The notes: a model not told the origin generated them from the letters alone. Shown: positions 1-9,203, counted from the stretch's first letter. The stretch is 64,000 nt of DNA from Burkholderia puraquae (GCF_002099195.1 NZ_NBYX01000018.1:1-64000); one strand, 5' to 3'. Numbers and translations: made by a program.

Positions 1-151
1 CCACATCCATGCCGCCGAACTTGTTGCGCCAACGATAGAACGTTTGTTCCGAGATGTTGTGGCGCTTGCATAGATCCTTCACCGGTTCATCCCGGCTCTC
101 GGCCTCGCGCAAGATGCGGATGATCTGCTCGTCGGTAAATCGCTTCTTCAT
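1..151 (-). CDS. IS3-family transposase OrfA, N-terminal part (runs off the window)
   Basis: The first 50 codons are visible. They give a basic helix-turn-helix domain of the IS3 OrfA type: start MKKRFTDEQIIRILREAE, then a KDLCKRHNISEQTFYRW helix pair and the FGGMDV segment common in IS407-like OrfA proteins. OrfA supplies DNA binding and is normally joined to the OrfB integrase domain by a -1 frameshift; orfB is not in the window. The start is ATG at 151-149 with GGAGAA seven or so bases upstream, a good ribosome binding site. The family is secure. Membership of the IS407 group is my reading of the sequence. Confidence 0.85.
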   Translation of the reverse strand, partial: MKKRFTDEQIIRILREAESRDEPVKDLCKRHNISEQTFYRWRNKFGGMDV

Positions 152-221
152 CGAGTTCTCCTTGTCTCTAGGATAAAAGAGAACTCACTTGCCGCATGGC
201 TACAAGAATCGTCTCAGGTCA
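1..221 (-). mobile_element. End of an IS3-family insertion sequence (left part outside the window)
   Basis: An IS3-type orfA reads leftwards out of the window. Upstream of it, the interrupted integrase gene stops matching its family at about 221. Read on the minus strand, the sequence from 221 begins TGACCTGA, and a TG start is usual for IS3-family termini, so I place the element end at 221. Inside the element an inverted pair, GAGTTCTC at 153-160 and GAGAACTC at 179-186, flanks the orfA leader and could form a hairpin. The other end, orfB and the target duplication lie outside the window, so the exact terminus is an inference. Confidence 0.7.
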
Positions 222-1056
222 GCACGATGTGCGGGTCGCGCATCTTCATGCGTTCAGGCGGAACGCGCCATTCTGCGGCGGCCTCGTCAAACTCCGACCA
301 CTCTGCACGGATCATTTCCGTTGTTCGCACGAAGGTCAGTGCCATCAGGCGGAGCGCGAGCCGCGTGACTAGGTCGCCTTGGTAAGCGTCGATGTCGCGC
401 ATGAGTTGCGGAATCTCCGTCGCCTTAACGCGGGCCATGTGTTGCACGCCCGGTCCCTTCTTCAAGACCGTCTGCGCATCGATGTCGGCCGCCGGATTCC
501 TGGAGCATCGTCCGGTCATGATCCCGTACTGGAATACCGCGCGAGAGCGCTGGAGAATCCGCTTCGCCGTCTCGCGCACGCCGCGCGCCTCGACCTCGCG
601 CACGATGCTGAGCATCTGTGGCGAGTCGATCTCCGCGATCGGGCGAGGGCCGATTTTCGGGAAGACGTCGACCTCAAGCGAATTCAGCACCTTCTCCGCG
701 TAGCCGTTGCTCCAGCCTGGACGCTGCGAGTCGTACCACTCGCGCGCTACCGCTTCGAACGAGTTTGCCGCCGCGATTTCGGCGGCCCGTTTCGCATCCT
801 TCTTCGCTTCGCCCGGATCGACGCCGGCCGCGATCTGCTCGCGTGCCTCGTCGCGCTTCTTCCGTGCCGTCGCGAGCGAGACGGCCGGATAGACGCCGAG
901 GGCGAGCGTCTTTTGCTTGCCAAGGAAGCGGTACGAGAAGCGCCAGTACTTCGCGCCGTTCGGTTGGACGAGCAAGAACATTCCGTTGCCGTCCGTGAGT
1001 TTGTACGGGGCCGCGCTGGCCTTCGCGTTCCGTACCTGCACGTCAGTGAGAGGCAT
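214..1056 (-). pseudogene. P4-type tyrosine integrase, C-terminally truncated by the insertion sequence
   Basis: 280 codons remain of a protein that is normally about 400 residues or more. The N-terminal arm-binding (DUF4102) domain is intact: MPLTDVQVRNAK start, DGNGMFLLVQPNG, YRFLGKQKTLALGVYP. A core-binding domain and the start of the catalytic domain follow, with the first catalytic Arg in LTFVRTTEM. The later His-x-x-Arg and the nucleophilic Tyr are gone. The reading frame ends in DPHIVLT where intact relatives continue DPHIVPLS, and the stop codon is supplied by the terminal TGACCTGA of the insertion sequence. I start at ATG 1056-1054; an upstream in-frame ATG at 1131 would read through the repeats at 1057-1107. 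With the gene next to tRNA-Arg, this was the integrase of a genomic island and is now inactive. Confidence 0.85.
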
Positions 1057-1107
1057 TGTTGGTATCTGTGTTGTTGGTATCTGCTGATACCAACAAAAAT
1101 ACCAACA
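1057..1107. repeat. Four copies of TGTTGGTAT at the integrase start
   Basis: TGTTGGTAT occurs at 1057-1065 and 1072-1080, and its complement ATACCAACA at 1087-1095 and 1099-1107. The first copy abuts the integrase start codon. Two direct plus two inverted copies within 51 bp suggest binding sites, either integrase arm sites or an operator for the integrase promoter. The copies are seen directly; the role is inference. Confidence 0.8.
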
Positions 1108-1219
1108 CTTTCTCTGGCTGTCACTGAGCAACGTTGGGTAACGATAGGCGCGAGAGGTCCGCCAGACGGGCCTGAGCGGGGGATTTCTTGTGAATCTTGG
1201 GGATGGTTTGGGGCATGAC

Positions 1220-1294
1220 TGGTCCCCCCGACAGGAATCGAACCTGTATCTAGCGCTTAGGAGGCGCTTGTTCTATCCATTGAACTACGGGGAG
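1220..1294 (-). tRNA. tRNA-Arg (anticodon CCT)
   Basis: The minus strand folds as a cloverleaf. The acceptor stem is CTCCCCG with CGGGGGG, including one T-G pair. The D stem is GTTC/GAAC. The anticodon stem is AGCGC/GCGCT around loop CTCCTAA, giving anticodon CCT (reads AGG arginine codons). The T stem is ACAGG/CCTGT with loop TTCGATT, and the CCA end is encoded. The 3' end faces the broken integrase gene, the usual arrangement when an island has integrated into a tRNA 3' end. Confidence 0.96.
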
Positions 1295-1453
1295 AGCCAT
1301 GTCCGGGGGACACGCACAAAAAGCGCGAGCCGGACGGCGGTGTGGACAGCGCGCAGAGTATAGCAAACGCGCGGCGCGTCGGCGGGGCGGAATGCACGCC
1401 GACGCGCGCGATCGCGACATCAGTCGCGACCAGAAAACCAGCGAATCAGCGAA

Positions 1454-1636
1454 TCAGAAATCGACGACGACGAAATCTTCCTTGCCCACGTCGCACAGCG
1501 GGCAGCGCCAGTCGGCGGGAATGTCGGCGAAACGGGTGCCGGGCGCGATGCCTTCGTCGGGCAGCCCTTCCGCTTCGTTGTAGACCCACCCGCAAATCAG
1601 GCAGACCCAGCTCTGGTATTCGGTTACTTCGCTCAT
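1454..1636 (-). CDS. Rubredoxin
   Basis: A 60-residue protein with the two rubredoxin iron knuckles: CLICG near residue 12 and CPLCD near residue 45. The YNEAEGLPDEGIAPGTRF segment and WRCP are also typical of the family. It binds one iron through four cysteines and carries single electrons in the cytoplasm, for example to alkane hydroxylases or oxygen and peroxide reductases. No partner reductase or hydroxylase is adjacent, so its electron acceptor cannot be named. The start is the ATG before SEVTEYQSW, with GAGCACCAA upstream as a weak ribosome binding site. The length matches single-domain rubredoxins of about 55 residues. Confidence 0.95.
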   Translation of the reverse strand: MSEVTEYQSWVCLICGWVYNEAEGLPDEGIAPGTRFADIPADWRCPLCDVGKEDFVVVDF

Positions 1637-1836
1637 TTGGTGCTCGGGAAAAATGGAAATTCGGTGATGCCGTCCGCAGCCTGGCCGGCGGACGAAAGGC
1701 GCAATGGTACCGGAATTTCGTCGAACGGCTCCGCAACGTCGTTTTAAACGTACGCATCGCGAACAATGCAACCGAAACACATATGCCGTGCGTGCGGTGT
1801 ATGCTTCCCGGGCTGTCCAATCATAAGGAGAATGCG

Positions 1837-2241
1837 ATGCTGAACAGAAAGTGGATCGCAGGTGCGGTATGCGTGGCGGCGATGGCCGTGTCGACGATGG
1901 CGCGGGCCGAGGCGCGCGTGTTTTTCGAAGCGCCGAGCGAGGGCGCGACGGTGTCGAACCCGGTGCACGTGAAGTTCGGGCTCGAAGGGATGGAGCTCCG
2001 GCCCGCCGGCGACATGACGCCGAATACCGGCCATCATCACCTGCTGATCGACGGCCGGCCGATTCCGAAGGGCGACGTGATTCCTGCCGGCGAACGTTCG
2101 CTGCACTTCGGCAGGGCGCAAACCGAAACCGAGATCAAGCTGCCGCCCGGCCAGCATACGCTGACGCTGCAGTTCGGCGACGGCGCGCACCGGTCGTACG
2201 GTCCCGAAATGAGCTCGACGATCTCCGTCAACGTGAAGTAG
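1837..2241 (+). CDS. DUF4399 exported protein
   Basis: A 134-residue protein with a clear Sec signal peptide (MLNRKWIAGAVCVAAMAVST, cleavage after ARA), so it is periplasmic. The mature part has the DUF4399 pattern: VFFEAPSEGATVSNPVHVKFGLEGM, a GHHHLLIDG histidine cluster that looks metal-binding, and the closing LPPGQHTLTLQFGDG segment resembling a beta-sandwich. The function of the family is not established; copper or other metal binding is a guess from the histidines. The start is ATG 1837, with AAGGAG eight bases upstream. It is divergent from the rubredoxin gene with about 200 bp between them. Confidence 0.85.
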   Translation: MLNRKWIAGAVCVAAMAVSTMARAEARVFFEAPSEGATVSNPVHVKFGLEGMELRPAGDMTPNTGHHHLLIDGRPIPKGDVIPAGERSLHFGRAQTETEIKLPPGQHTLTLQFGDGAHRSYGPEMSSTISVNVK

Positions 2242-2515
2242 TAATCGCGCGTGCCGCGTACGGGCGCCCGAGGCGTCCGGCGCGGAATGGTCGTTCGGCC
2301 GGCCGCAGGCATCCGGCCGGCGGTGGCCCTTTCACCCAGAACCCGCGACCGGCGCCCGCTACCGGAAGCTGGCCGCGCCCGGTGTGCCATCGCATCGTGT
2401 CGATGCGCTTGATGGACACCGCCTGCCTGCCGTCAAAAGCGCGTTCCAATCCGCGTCTCAACCCGTTTGCCGGCCTTATCCGTCCGGCCATGCCGGTGGC
2501 GGCGCCCGCGACCGG

Positions 2516-2521
2516 TACAAT
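2516..2521 (+). promoter_or_regulatory. Possible -10 box ahead of uup
   Basis: GGTACAAT ends 35 bp before the uup start codon. TACAAT preceded by GG or GC also occurs upstream of several other genes in this window (19911, 34698, 52696, 56595, 60261). No good -35 hexamer is visible at the usual spacing. Confidence 0.35.
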
Positions 2522-2555
2522 GGGCGCTTCCGATTTCTCTCTTCGCCGTCTCCCC

Positions 2556-4505
2556 ATGTCGCTCTATTCCATTACCGGCGCGCAGCTCGCGTTCGGTCAC
2601 GTCGCGTTGCTCGATCACGCGGATTTCTCGCTGGAAGCCGGCGAGCGCGTTGGCCTGATCGGCCGCAACGGCGCGGGCAAGTCGTCACTGCTGAAGATCG
2701 TCGCCGGGCTCGCGAAGCCCGACGACGGGCTGGTCACGCGCCAGCAGGAGCTCGTGACCGTCTATGTGCCCCAGGAGCCCGAATTCGAGCCGGGCGCGAC
2801 GGTGTTCGATGCAGTCGCGTCGGGGCTCGCACACACGCGCGAACTGCTCGAAGAATACGATTTGATCGCACACCGCCTCGCGGATATACCCGAAGGCGCC
2901 GAACACGATGCGCTGCTCGCGCGGATGAACGCGCTGCAGTCGTCGCTCGACGCGCACGACGCGTGGAGCTGGCGCACGCGCGTGTCGATGACGCTCGCGC
3001 AGATCGGCCTGGCGGACGTCGACGCGCCCGTCGACGCGCTGTCGGGCGGGATGCAGAAGCGTGTCGCGCTGGCGCGCGCGCTGGTGCTGCAGCCCGACGT
3101 GCTGCTGCTCGACGAACCGACCAACCACCTCGATTTCGACGGCATCCGCTGGCTGGAAGAGCTGCTCGTCGCGCAGCGCGCGGGCCTGCTGTTCATCACG
3201 CACGATCGGGCGTTCCTCGACCGCGTCGCGACGCGCATCGTCGACCTCGATCGCGGCCGGCTGCTGTCGTACCCGGGCAATTTCTCCGCGTACCAGACGC
3301 GCAAGGCACAGCAGCTCGAAGTCGAGCGCGTGGAAAACGAGAAGTTCGACAAGCTGCTCGCGCAGGAAGAAGTGTGGATCCGCAAGGGCGTCGAAGCGCG
3401 CCGCACGCGCAGCGTCGGCCGCATCGCGCGGCTCGTGCAGATGCGCAACGACCGCGCGGAGCGCCGCAACGCGCAGGGCAACGTGAAGCTCGACGTCGCG
3501 CAGGGCGAGAAGTCCGGCAAGATCGTCGCGGAGCTGACCGACGTGACGAAGCGCTACGGCGGCCGCACGGTCGTCGATCGCTTCTCGACGACGGTGATGC
3601 GCGGCGACAAGATCGGCTTCATCGGCCCGAACGGCGCCGGCAAGACGACGCTGCTCAAGCTGATTCTCGGCGAACTGAAGCCGGACGAAGGCACGGTGCG
3701 CACCGGCACGAACCTGCAGGTCGCGTATTTCGACCAGATGCGTGCGCAGCTCGACCAGGAAAAGAGCCTCGCGGATACCATCAGCCCCGGCAGCGAATGG
3801 GTGGAGATCGGTGGCGTGCGCAAGCACGTGATGAGCTATCTCGGCGATTTCCTGTTCGCGCCGGAACGCGCGCGTTCTCCGGTGAAGTCGCTGTCGGGCG
3901 GCGAGCGCAACCGGCTGCTGCTCGCGCGCCTGTTCGCGCGTCCGGCCAACGTGCTGGTGCTCGACGAACCGACCAACGACCTCGATATCCCGACGCTCGA
4001 ACTGCTCGAGGAACTGCTGGCCGACTACGACGGCACGGTGCTGCTCGTCAGCCACGATCGCGCGTTCCTCGACAACGTCGTGACGTCGGTGATCGCGGCC
4101 GAGGGTGACGGCAAGTGGCGCGAATATGTCGGCGGCTTCACCGACTGGCAGGTCCAGAGCGAGCGATCGGAGCAACTCGCGCAGCAGGAAGCCGCGAAGC
4201 GCGCGGTCAAGGAAGCGGCGCCGGTGAAGGACGAACCGGCAAAGAGCGCCGCGGGCCGCAACGCGCAACGCACGGTGAAGCTGTCGTTCAACGAGCAGCG
4301 CGAGCTCGATTCGCTGCCGGAGAAGATCGCCGCGCTCGAAGCGGAGCAGAAGACGATCAATGCCCGGCTCGAAGACGGTTCGATTTTCGCGAAGGATCCG
4401 CAGGAAGGCACGCGCTTGACCGAGCGGTTCGCGGCGATCGACGACGAATTGCTCGCCGCGCTCGAACGATGGGAAACGCTCGAGGCGAAGCGCAAGCCGG
4501 CGTGA
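2556..4505 (+). CDS. uup: ABC-F family ATPase Uup
   Basis: A 649-residue soluble protein with two ABC cassettes and no membrane domain. Walker A motifs are GRNGAGKS at 36-43 and GPNGAGKT near 358. The signatures are LSGGMQKR near 163 and LSGGERNR near 446, and the Walker B motifs are LLLDEPTNHLD near 184 and VLDEPTNDLD near 467. The long linker between cassettes marks the ABC-F class, which acts on ribosomes or nucleic acid. A C-terminal coiled-coil domain from about 574 (KLSFNEQRELDSLPEKIAAL) is the Uup hallmark. E. coli Uup (about 635 residues) is linked to transposon precise excision, branched DNA binding and ribosome maintenance. I start at ATG 2556 because MSLYSITG begins the first cassette; the frame is open much further upstream without coding character. 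Confidence 0.92.
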   Translation: MSLYSITGAQLAFGHVALLDHADFSLEAGERVGLIGRNGAGKSSLLKIVAGLAKPDDGLVTRQQELVTVYVPQEPEFEPGATVFDAVASGLAHTRELLEEYDLIAHRLADIPEGAEHDALLARMNALQSSLDAHDAWSWRTRVSMTLAQIGLADVDAPVDALSGGMQKRVALARALVLQPDVLLLDEPTNHLDFDGIRWLEELLVAQRAGLLFITHDRAFLDRVATRIVDLDRGRLLSYPGNFSAYQTRKAQQLEVERVENEKFDKLLAQEEVWIRKGVEARRTRSVGRIARLVQMRNDRAERRNAQGNVKLDVAQGEKSGKIVAELTDVTKRYGGRTVVDRFSTTVMRGDKIGFIGPNGAGKTTLLKLILGELKPDEGTVRTGTNLQVAYFDQMRAQLDQEKSLADTISPGSEWVEIGGVRKHVMSYLGDFLFAPERARSPVKSLSGGERNRLLLARLFARPANVLVLDEPTNDLDIPTLELLEELLADYDGTVLLVSHDRAFLDNVVTSVIAAEGDGKWREYVGGFTDWQVQSERSEQLAQQEAAKRAVKEAAPVKDEPAKSAAGRNAQRTVKLSFNEQRELDSLPEKIAALEAEQKTINARLEDGSIFAKDPQEGTRLTERFAAIDDELLAALERWETLEAKRKPA

Positions 4506-4554
4506 TACGCACGGCGCGTCGCGCGGCGGGCGGCCGCTGCGCGCGATTCCGCGA

Positions 4555-4582
4555 TTGGCGTGCCACGCGGAACCAGTAAAAT
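4555..4582 (+). promoter_or_regulatory. Predicted sigma-70 promoter of parE-parC
   Basis: TTGGCG (4555-4560) and TAAAAT (4577-4582) are separated by 16 bp, a good match to a housekeeping promoter. The predicted transcript start near 4589 gives a leader of about 160 nt that contains the DnaA-box palindrome. Confidence 0.55.
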
Positions 4583-4682
4583 ACCGCGCGTCCCGGGCAG
4601 CGCAGCGCACGCCGCGCGCCCGCTTTCGGAGCAGTCCAAGCACACCGTTGTTTCGATTCGCTTTTTTACGGAACTCAACGTT

Positions 4683-4718
4683 TTGTCCACGACGTTATCC
4701 ACACCAGGTGTGGACAAC
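4683..4718. promoter_or_regulatory. Palindromic pair of DnaA-box sequences in the parE leader
   Basis: The perfect DnaA box TTATCCACA lies at 4695-4703. TGTGGACAA, the complement of TTGTCCACA, lies at 4709-4717. Together they form a 25-bp palindrome (4694-4718) with one mismatch in 12 paired positions. A third near match, TTGTCCACG, starts at 4683. The boxes sit 30-65 bp before the parE start, downstream of the predicted promoter. Binding by DnaA is an inference from the motif. Confidence 0.6.
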
Positions 4719-4747
4719 GTCCCGATGAATGACGAAATTCAGCGCCT

Positions 4748-6730
4748 ATGTCAACGAAGAAACCCAGCGCGGCCTATAGCGAAGCATCGATCAAGGTGCT
4801 CAAGGGTCTCGAGCCGGTCAAGCAGCGTCCCGGCATGTACACCCGTACCGAGAATCCGCTGCACATCATCCAGGAAGTCATCGACAACGCGTCCGACGAA
4901 GCGCTCGGCGGCTACGGCAAGCAGATCACGGTCACGTTGCACGCCGACCAGTCGGTATCGGTCGAGGACGACGGCCGCGGCATCCCGTTCGGCATGCACC
5001 CGGAAGAGGGCGTGCCGGTCGTCGAGATCGTATTCACGCGCCTGCACGCAGGCGGCAAGTTCGACAAGGCCGCGGGCGGCGCCTACACGTTCTCGGGCGG
5101 CCTGCACGGCGTCGGCGTGTCGGTGACGAACGCGCTGGCGACGCGCCTCGACGTGACGGTCTGGCGCGACGGCAAGATCGCCGAGCTCGGCTTCGCCGAA
5201 GGCGATGTCGTGAAGCCGCTTGCAACGCAAGGCGCGGGCCGCGGCGAGAAGAAATCCGGCACGCGCGTGCAGGTGTGGCCGAATCCGAAGTACTTCGATT
5301 CGCCGAACCTGCCGCTCGGCGAACTGCAGCGCCTGCTGCGCTCGAAGGCCGTGCTGCTGCCGGGCGTCGAGGTCGTGCTCGTCAACGAGAAGACGGGCGA
5401 GCGCCAGACATGGAAATATGAAGACGGCCTGCGCGGCTACCTGCTCGACGAAATGAACGGCAGCGAGCTGCTGATCCCGCTGTTCGAGGGCGAGCGTTTC
5501 GCCGATTCGCGTTCGGGCGACGACACCTTCGCCGAAGGCGAGGGCGCGTCGTGGGTCGTCGCATGGAGCGAGGAAGGCTCGCTCGTGCGCGAGTCGTACG
5601 TGAACCTGATCCCGACGCCGGCCGGCGGCACGCACGAATCCGGCCTGCGCGACGGCCTCTACCAGGCGGTGAAAAGCTTCGTCGAACTGCACAACCTGCA
5701 GCCGAAGGGCGTGAAGCTGCTCGCGGAAGACGTGTTCGCGCGCGTGTCGTTCGTGCTGTCCGCGAAGGTGCTCGATCCGCAGTTCCAGGGGCAGATCAAG
5801 GAACGCCTGAACAGCCGCGACGCGGTGAAGCTCGTGTCGTCGTTCTCGCGTCCCGCACTGGAGCTGTGGCTGAACCAGCACGTCGAGCACGGCAAGAAGC
5901 TCGCCGAACTCGTGATCAAGCAGGCGCAGGCGCGCACGCGTGCGGGCCAGAAGGTCGAGAAGCGCAAGAGCTCGGGCGTCGCGGTGCTGCCCGGCAAGCT
6001 GACCGACTGCGAGACGGAAGATATCGCGCGCAACGAACTGTTCCTCGTCGAGGGCGACTCGGCAGGCGGCTCCGCGAAGATGGGCCGCGACAAGGAATAC
6101 CAGGCGATCCTGCCGCTGCGCGGCAAGGTGCTGAACACGTGGGAAACCGAGCGCGACCGCCTGTTCGCGAACAACGAGGTGCACGACATCTCGGTCGCGA
6201 TCGGCGTCGATCCGCACAGCCCCGATGAAAGCGTCGACCTGTCGAACCTGCGTTACGGCAAGATCTGCATCCTGTCGGACGCGGACGTCGACGGCTCGCA
6301 CATCCAGGTGCTGCTGCTCACACTGTTCTTCAAGCATTTCCCGCAACTGATCGAGCGCGGCCATGTGTGCGTCGCGCGGCCGCCGCTGTTCCGCGTCGAC
6401 GCGCCCGCGCGCGGCAAGAAGGCCGCGCAGAAACTCTATGCGCTCGACGACGGCGAGCTCGAAGCGATCCTCGACAAGCTGCGCAAGGACGGTGTGCGCG
6501 AGACCCAGTGGAGCATCAGCCGCTTCAAGGGCCTCGGCGAAATGAGCGCCGAGCAGCTGTGGGACACGACGATGAACCCCGATACGCGCCGCCTGATGCC
6601 CGTGAAGCTCGGCGAGCTCGACTACGAGGCGACCGTCGCGCGGATGACGATGCTGATGGGCAAGGGCGAGGCAGCCGCGCGGCGCGGCTGGCTCGAGGAA
6701 AAAGGCAACGACGTCGAAGCGGACATCTAA
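4748..6730 (+). CDS. parE: DNA topoisomerase IV subunit B
   Basis: The ATPase subunit of topoisomerase IV, which decatenates daughter chromosomes. It is 660 residues long; E. coli ParE has 630. The GHKL ATPase part shows EVIDNASDEAL near 42, DDGRGIP near 75 and the GGLHGVGVSV lid near 117. The TOPRIM part shows the LVEGDSAGGSA motif near 432 and DADVDGSHI near 511, the metal-binding acidic residues. It is ParE rather than GyrB because it is short, lacks the long C-terminal insert and is followed by parC 69 bp downstream. ATG 4748 precedes STKKPSAAYSEASI; the ribosome binding site is weak. Its leader carries the DnaA-box palindrome. Confidence 0.97.
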   Translation: MSTKKPSAAYSEASIKVLKGLEPVKQRPGMYTRTENPLHIIQEVIDNASDEALGGYGKQITVTLHADQSVSVEDDGRGIPFGMHPEEGVPVVEIVFTRLHAGGKFDKAAGGAYTFSGGLHGVGVSVTNALATRLDVTVWRDGKIAELGFAEGDVVKPLATQGAGRGEKKSGTRVQVWPNPKYFDSPNLPLGELQRLLRSKAVLLPGVEVVLVNEKTGERQTWKYEDGLRGYLLDEMNGSELLIPLFEGERFADSRSGDDTFAEGEGASWVVAWSEEGSLVRESYVNLIPTPAGGTHESGLRDGLYQAVKSFVELHNLQPKGVKLLAEDVFARVSFVLSAKVLDPQFQGQIKERLNSRDAVKLVSSFSRPALELWLNQHVEHGKKLAELVIKQAQARTRAGQKVEKRKSSGVAVLPGKLTDCETEDIARNELFLVEGDSAGGSAKMGRDKEYQAILPLRGKVLNTWETERDRLFANNEVHDISVAIGVDPHSPDESVDLSNLRYGKICILSDADVDGSHIQVLLLTLFFKHFPQLIERGHVCVARPPLFRVDAPARGKKAAQKLYALDDGELEAILDKLRKDGVRETQWSISRFKGLGEMSAEQLWDTTMNPDTRRLMPVKLGELDYEATVARMTMLMGKGEAAARRGWLEEKGNDVEADI

Positions 6731-6799
6731 GCCGAGCACCTGCGCGGCCGGGCACGACGCCCGGCCCGGCCTCACGCCACTTACGAATACGGAATTCAG

Positions 6800-9121
6800 A
6801 TGGACGACAACACTTCCGATCTCTTTGCCAGCCCCGACGCGCCCGAGAACGACGCGCTGACGCTCGGCAACTACGCGGAGCAGGCGTATCTCAGCTACGC
6901 GGTCAGCGTCGTGAAGAGCCGCGCGCTGCCCGACGTCTGCGACGGCCAGAAGCCGGTGCAGCGCCGGATCCTCTACGCGATGAACGAAATGGGCCTCGGC
7001 CCGGACGCGAAGCCGGTGAAGTCGGCGCGCGTCGTGGGCGACGTGCTCGGTAAATACCACCCGCACGGCGACCAGTCGGCGTACGACGCGCTCGTGCGTC
7101 TCGCGCAGGATTTCTCGCTGCGCTACCCGCTGATCGACGGGCAGGGCAACTTCGGCTCGCGCGACGGCGACGGCGCGGCGGCCATGCGTTACACGGAAGC
7201 GCGCCTCACGCCGATCGCGAAGCTGCTGCTCGACGAGATCGACCAGGGCACGGTCGACTTCATGCCGAACTACGACGGCTCGTTCGAGGAGCCGAAGACG
7301 TTGCCGAGCCGCATGCCGTTCGTGCTGCTGAACGGCGCGTCGGGCATCGCGGTGGGCCTGGCGACCGAGATCCCGTCGCACAACCTGCGTGAAGTCGCGG
7401 CGGCGGCGGTTTCGCTGATCCGCAACCCGAAGCTCACGCACGCGGAGCTGATGAACCTGATTCCCGGCCCGGATTTCCCGGGCGGCGGCCAGATCATCTC
7501 GAGCGACACCGAAATCGCGGCGGCCTATGAAACCGGCCGCGGCAGCCTGAAGGTGCGCGCGAAATGGAAGATCGAAGATCTCGCGCGCGGCCAGTGGCAG
7601 CTCGTCGTCACCGAGCTGCCGCCGAGCACGTCGGGCCAGAAGGTGCTCGAGGAAATCGAGGAACTGACGAATCCGAAGCTCAAGCTCGGCAAGAAGACGC
7701 TGACGCCCGAGCAGCTCAACACGAAGAAGGCGATGCTCGACCTGCTCGACGCGGTGCGCGACGAGTCGGGCAAGGAAGCGGCGGTGCGACTCGTGTTCGA
7801 GCCGAAGTCGCGCACGATCGACCAGACGGAATTCGTGAACACGCTGCTCGCGTACACGAGCCTCGAATCGAACGCGACGCTGAACCTCGTGATGATCGGT
7901 GCCGACGGCCGGCCGGGCCAGAAGGGCCTGCTGACGATCCTCGACGAATGGGTGAAGTTCCGCCAGCTGACGATGACGCGCCGGTGCCGCCATCGTCTCG
8001 CGAAGGTCGACGACCGCATCCATATCCTCGAAGGGCGGATGATCGTCTTCCTGAACATCGACGAGGTGATCCGCATCATCCGCGAATCGGACGAGCCGAA
8101 GGCCGCGCTGATGAGCGCGTTCGGCCTCAGCGACCGGCAGGCCGAGGACATCCTTGAAATCCGCCTGCGCCAGCTCGCGCGTCTCGAGAAGATCAAGATC
8201 GAGAAGGAACTCGAAGCGCTGCGCGACGAGAAGGCGAAGCTCGAGGAGCTGCTCGCGAACGAAAGCGCAATGAAGCGGCTGATGATCAAGGAGATCGAGG
8301 CCGACGCGAAGCAGTACGGCGACGATCGCCGCACGCTGATCCAGCAGGAAAAGCGCGCGACGTTCGAGGCGAAGGTGGTCGACGAGCCGGTGACGGTGGT
8401 CGTGTCGCAGAAGGGCTGGGTGCGGGCGCTGAAGGGCCACGGACTCGACCCGGCGAGCTTCTCGTTCAAGGCCGGCGACAGCCTGTACGCGGCGTTCCAG
8501 TGCCGCACGCCGGACCGCCTGATCGCATGGGGCAGCAGCGGCCGCGTGTACTCGGTCGACGTGTCGGTGCTGCCGGGTGGCCGCGGCGACGGCGTGCCGG
8601 TCACGTCGCTGATCGAGCTCGAATCGGGCTCGCACCTGATGCACTACTACGCGGCGCCGGCCGACCAGCAACTGCTGCTCGCGTCGAGCAACGGCTTCGG
8701 CTTCCTCGCGAAGGTCGGCGACATGGTGAGCCGCGTGAAGGCCGGCAAGGCATTCATGACGATCGACACGGGCGCGGTGCCGCTCGCGCCGATGCCCGTG
8801 CTGCCGAACGCGACGCAGGTCGCGTGCCTGTCGAGCGGCGGCCGCCTGCTCGTGTTCGGGATGGACGAGATGAAGACGCTGTCCGGCGGCGGCCGCGGCG
8901 TGATCCTGATGGCGCTCGACGACAAGGAGACGCTCGTTCAGGCACTCGCGATCGATCCGGCGGGCGTCGTGCTGATCGGCACCGGCCGCGGCGGCAAGGC
9001 GCAGGACGAGACGCTGTCGTATGCGGGGCTTGCGCCGCACGTCGGCAAGCGCGCACGCAAGGGCCGCGTGCCGGAGACGAAGCTCAAGGTCGTCAACGAG
9101 CTGCGTCCGCTGCTCGGCTGA
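6800..9121 (+). CDS. parC: DNA topoisomerase IV subunit A
   Basis: The 773-residue DNA-cleaving subunit that pairs with ParE. The N-terminal breakage-reunion domain has the catalytic Tyr131 in [10 protein letters not shown], the quinolone-determining segment before it ([14 protein letters not shown]), and [14 protein letters not shown] long coiled-coil tower follows around residues 420-510. The C-terminal part is a degenerate beta-propeller with repeats such as GRGVILMAL and [11 protein letters not shown], shorter than in GyrA and typical of ParC. It is cotranscribed with parE and followed by a strong terminator. ATG 6800 has GGAATTCAG just upstream. Confidence 0.97.
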   Translation: MDDNTSDLFASPDAPENDALTLGNYAEQAYLSYAVSVVKSRALPDVCDGQKPVQRRILYAMNEMGLGPDAKPVKSARVVGDVLGKYHPHGDQSAYDALVRLAQDFSLRYPLIDGQGNFGSRDGDGAAAMRYTEARLTPIAKLLLDEIDQGTVDFMPNYDGSFEEPKTLPSRMPFVLLNGASGIAVGLATEIPSHNLREVAAAAVSLIRNPKLTHAELMNLIPGPDFPGGGQIISSDTEIAAAYETGRGSLKVRAKWKIEDLARGQWQLVVTELPPSTSGQKVLEEIEELTNPKLKLGKKTLTPEQLNTKKAMLDLLDAVRDESGKEAAVRLVFEPKSRTIDQTEFVNTLLAYTSLESNATLNLVMIGADGRPGQKGLLTILDEWVKFRQLTMTRRCRHRLAKVDDRIHILEGRMIVFLNIDEVIRIIRESDEPKAALMSAFGLSDRQAEDILEIRLRQLARLEKIKIEKELEALRDEKAKLEELLANESAMKRLMIKEIEADAKQYGDDRRTLIQQEKRATFEAKVVDEPVTVVVSQKGWVRALKGHGLDPASFSFKAGDSLYAAFQCRTPDRLIAWGSSGRVYSVDVSVLPGGRGDGVPVTSLIELESGSHLMHYYAAPADQQLLLASSNGFGFLAKVGDMVSRVKAGKAFMTIDTGAVPLAPMPVLPNATQVACLSSGGRLLVFGMDEMKTLSGGGRGVILMALDDKETLVQALAIDPAGVVLIGTGRGGKAQDETLSYAGLAPHVGKRARKGRVPETKLKVVNELRPLLG

Positions 9122-9159
9122 CGCGACGCGCGCTCGATCGGCCGGTTCGGCCGCGATCG

Positions 9160-9203
9160 AAGGCCGCACCTCCGCTTCGGCGGACGTGCGGCCTTTTCTT
9201 TTG
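9160..9203 (+). terminator. Rho-independent terminator of parE-parC
   Basis: An AGGCCGCACCTCCGC stem, TTCG loop and GCGG-CGTGCGGCCT stem, with one bulged or mismatched position, are followed by TTTTCTTTT. It lies 40 bp after the parC stop. Confidence 0.9.

Noticed and set aside
1299-1453. A small gene between the tRNA and rubredoxin
   Set aside because: The open frames there have no ribosome binding site, run into the rubredoxin gene on the other strand and show no family resemblance.
4683-4718. The DnaA boxes as a replication origin
   Set aside because: Only two or three boxes, no A+T-rich unwinding region, and dnaA, dnaN and parAB are absent. The neighbour is parE, not gyrB. Regulation of parE is the better reading.
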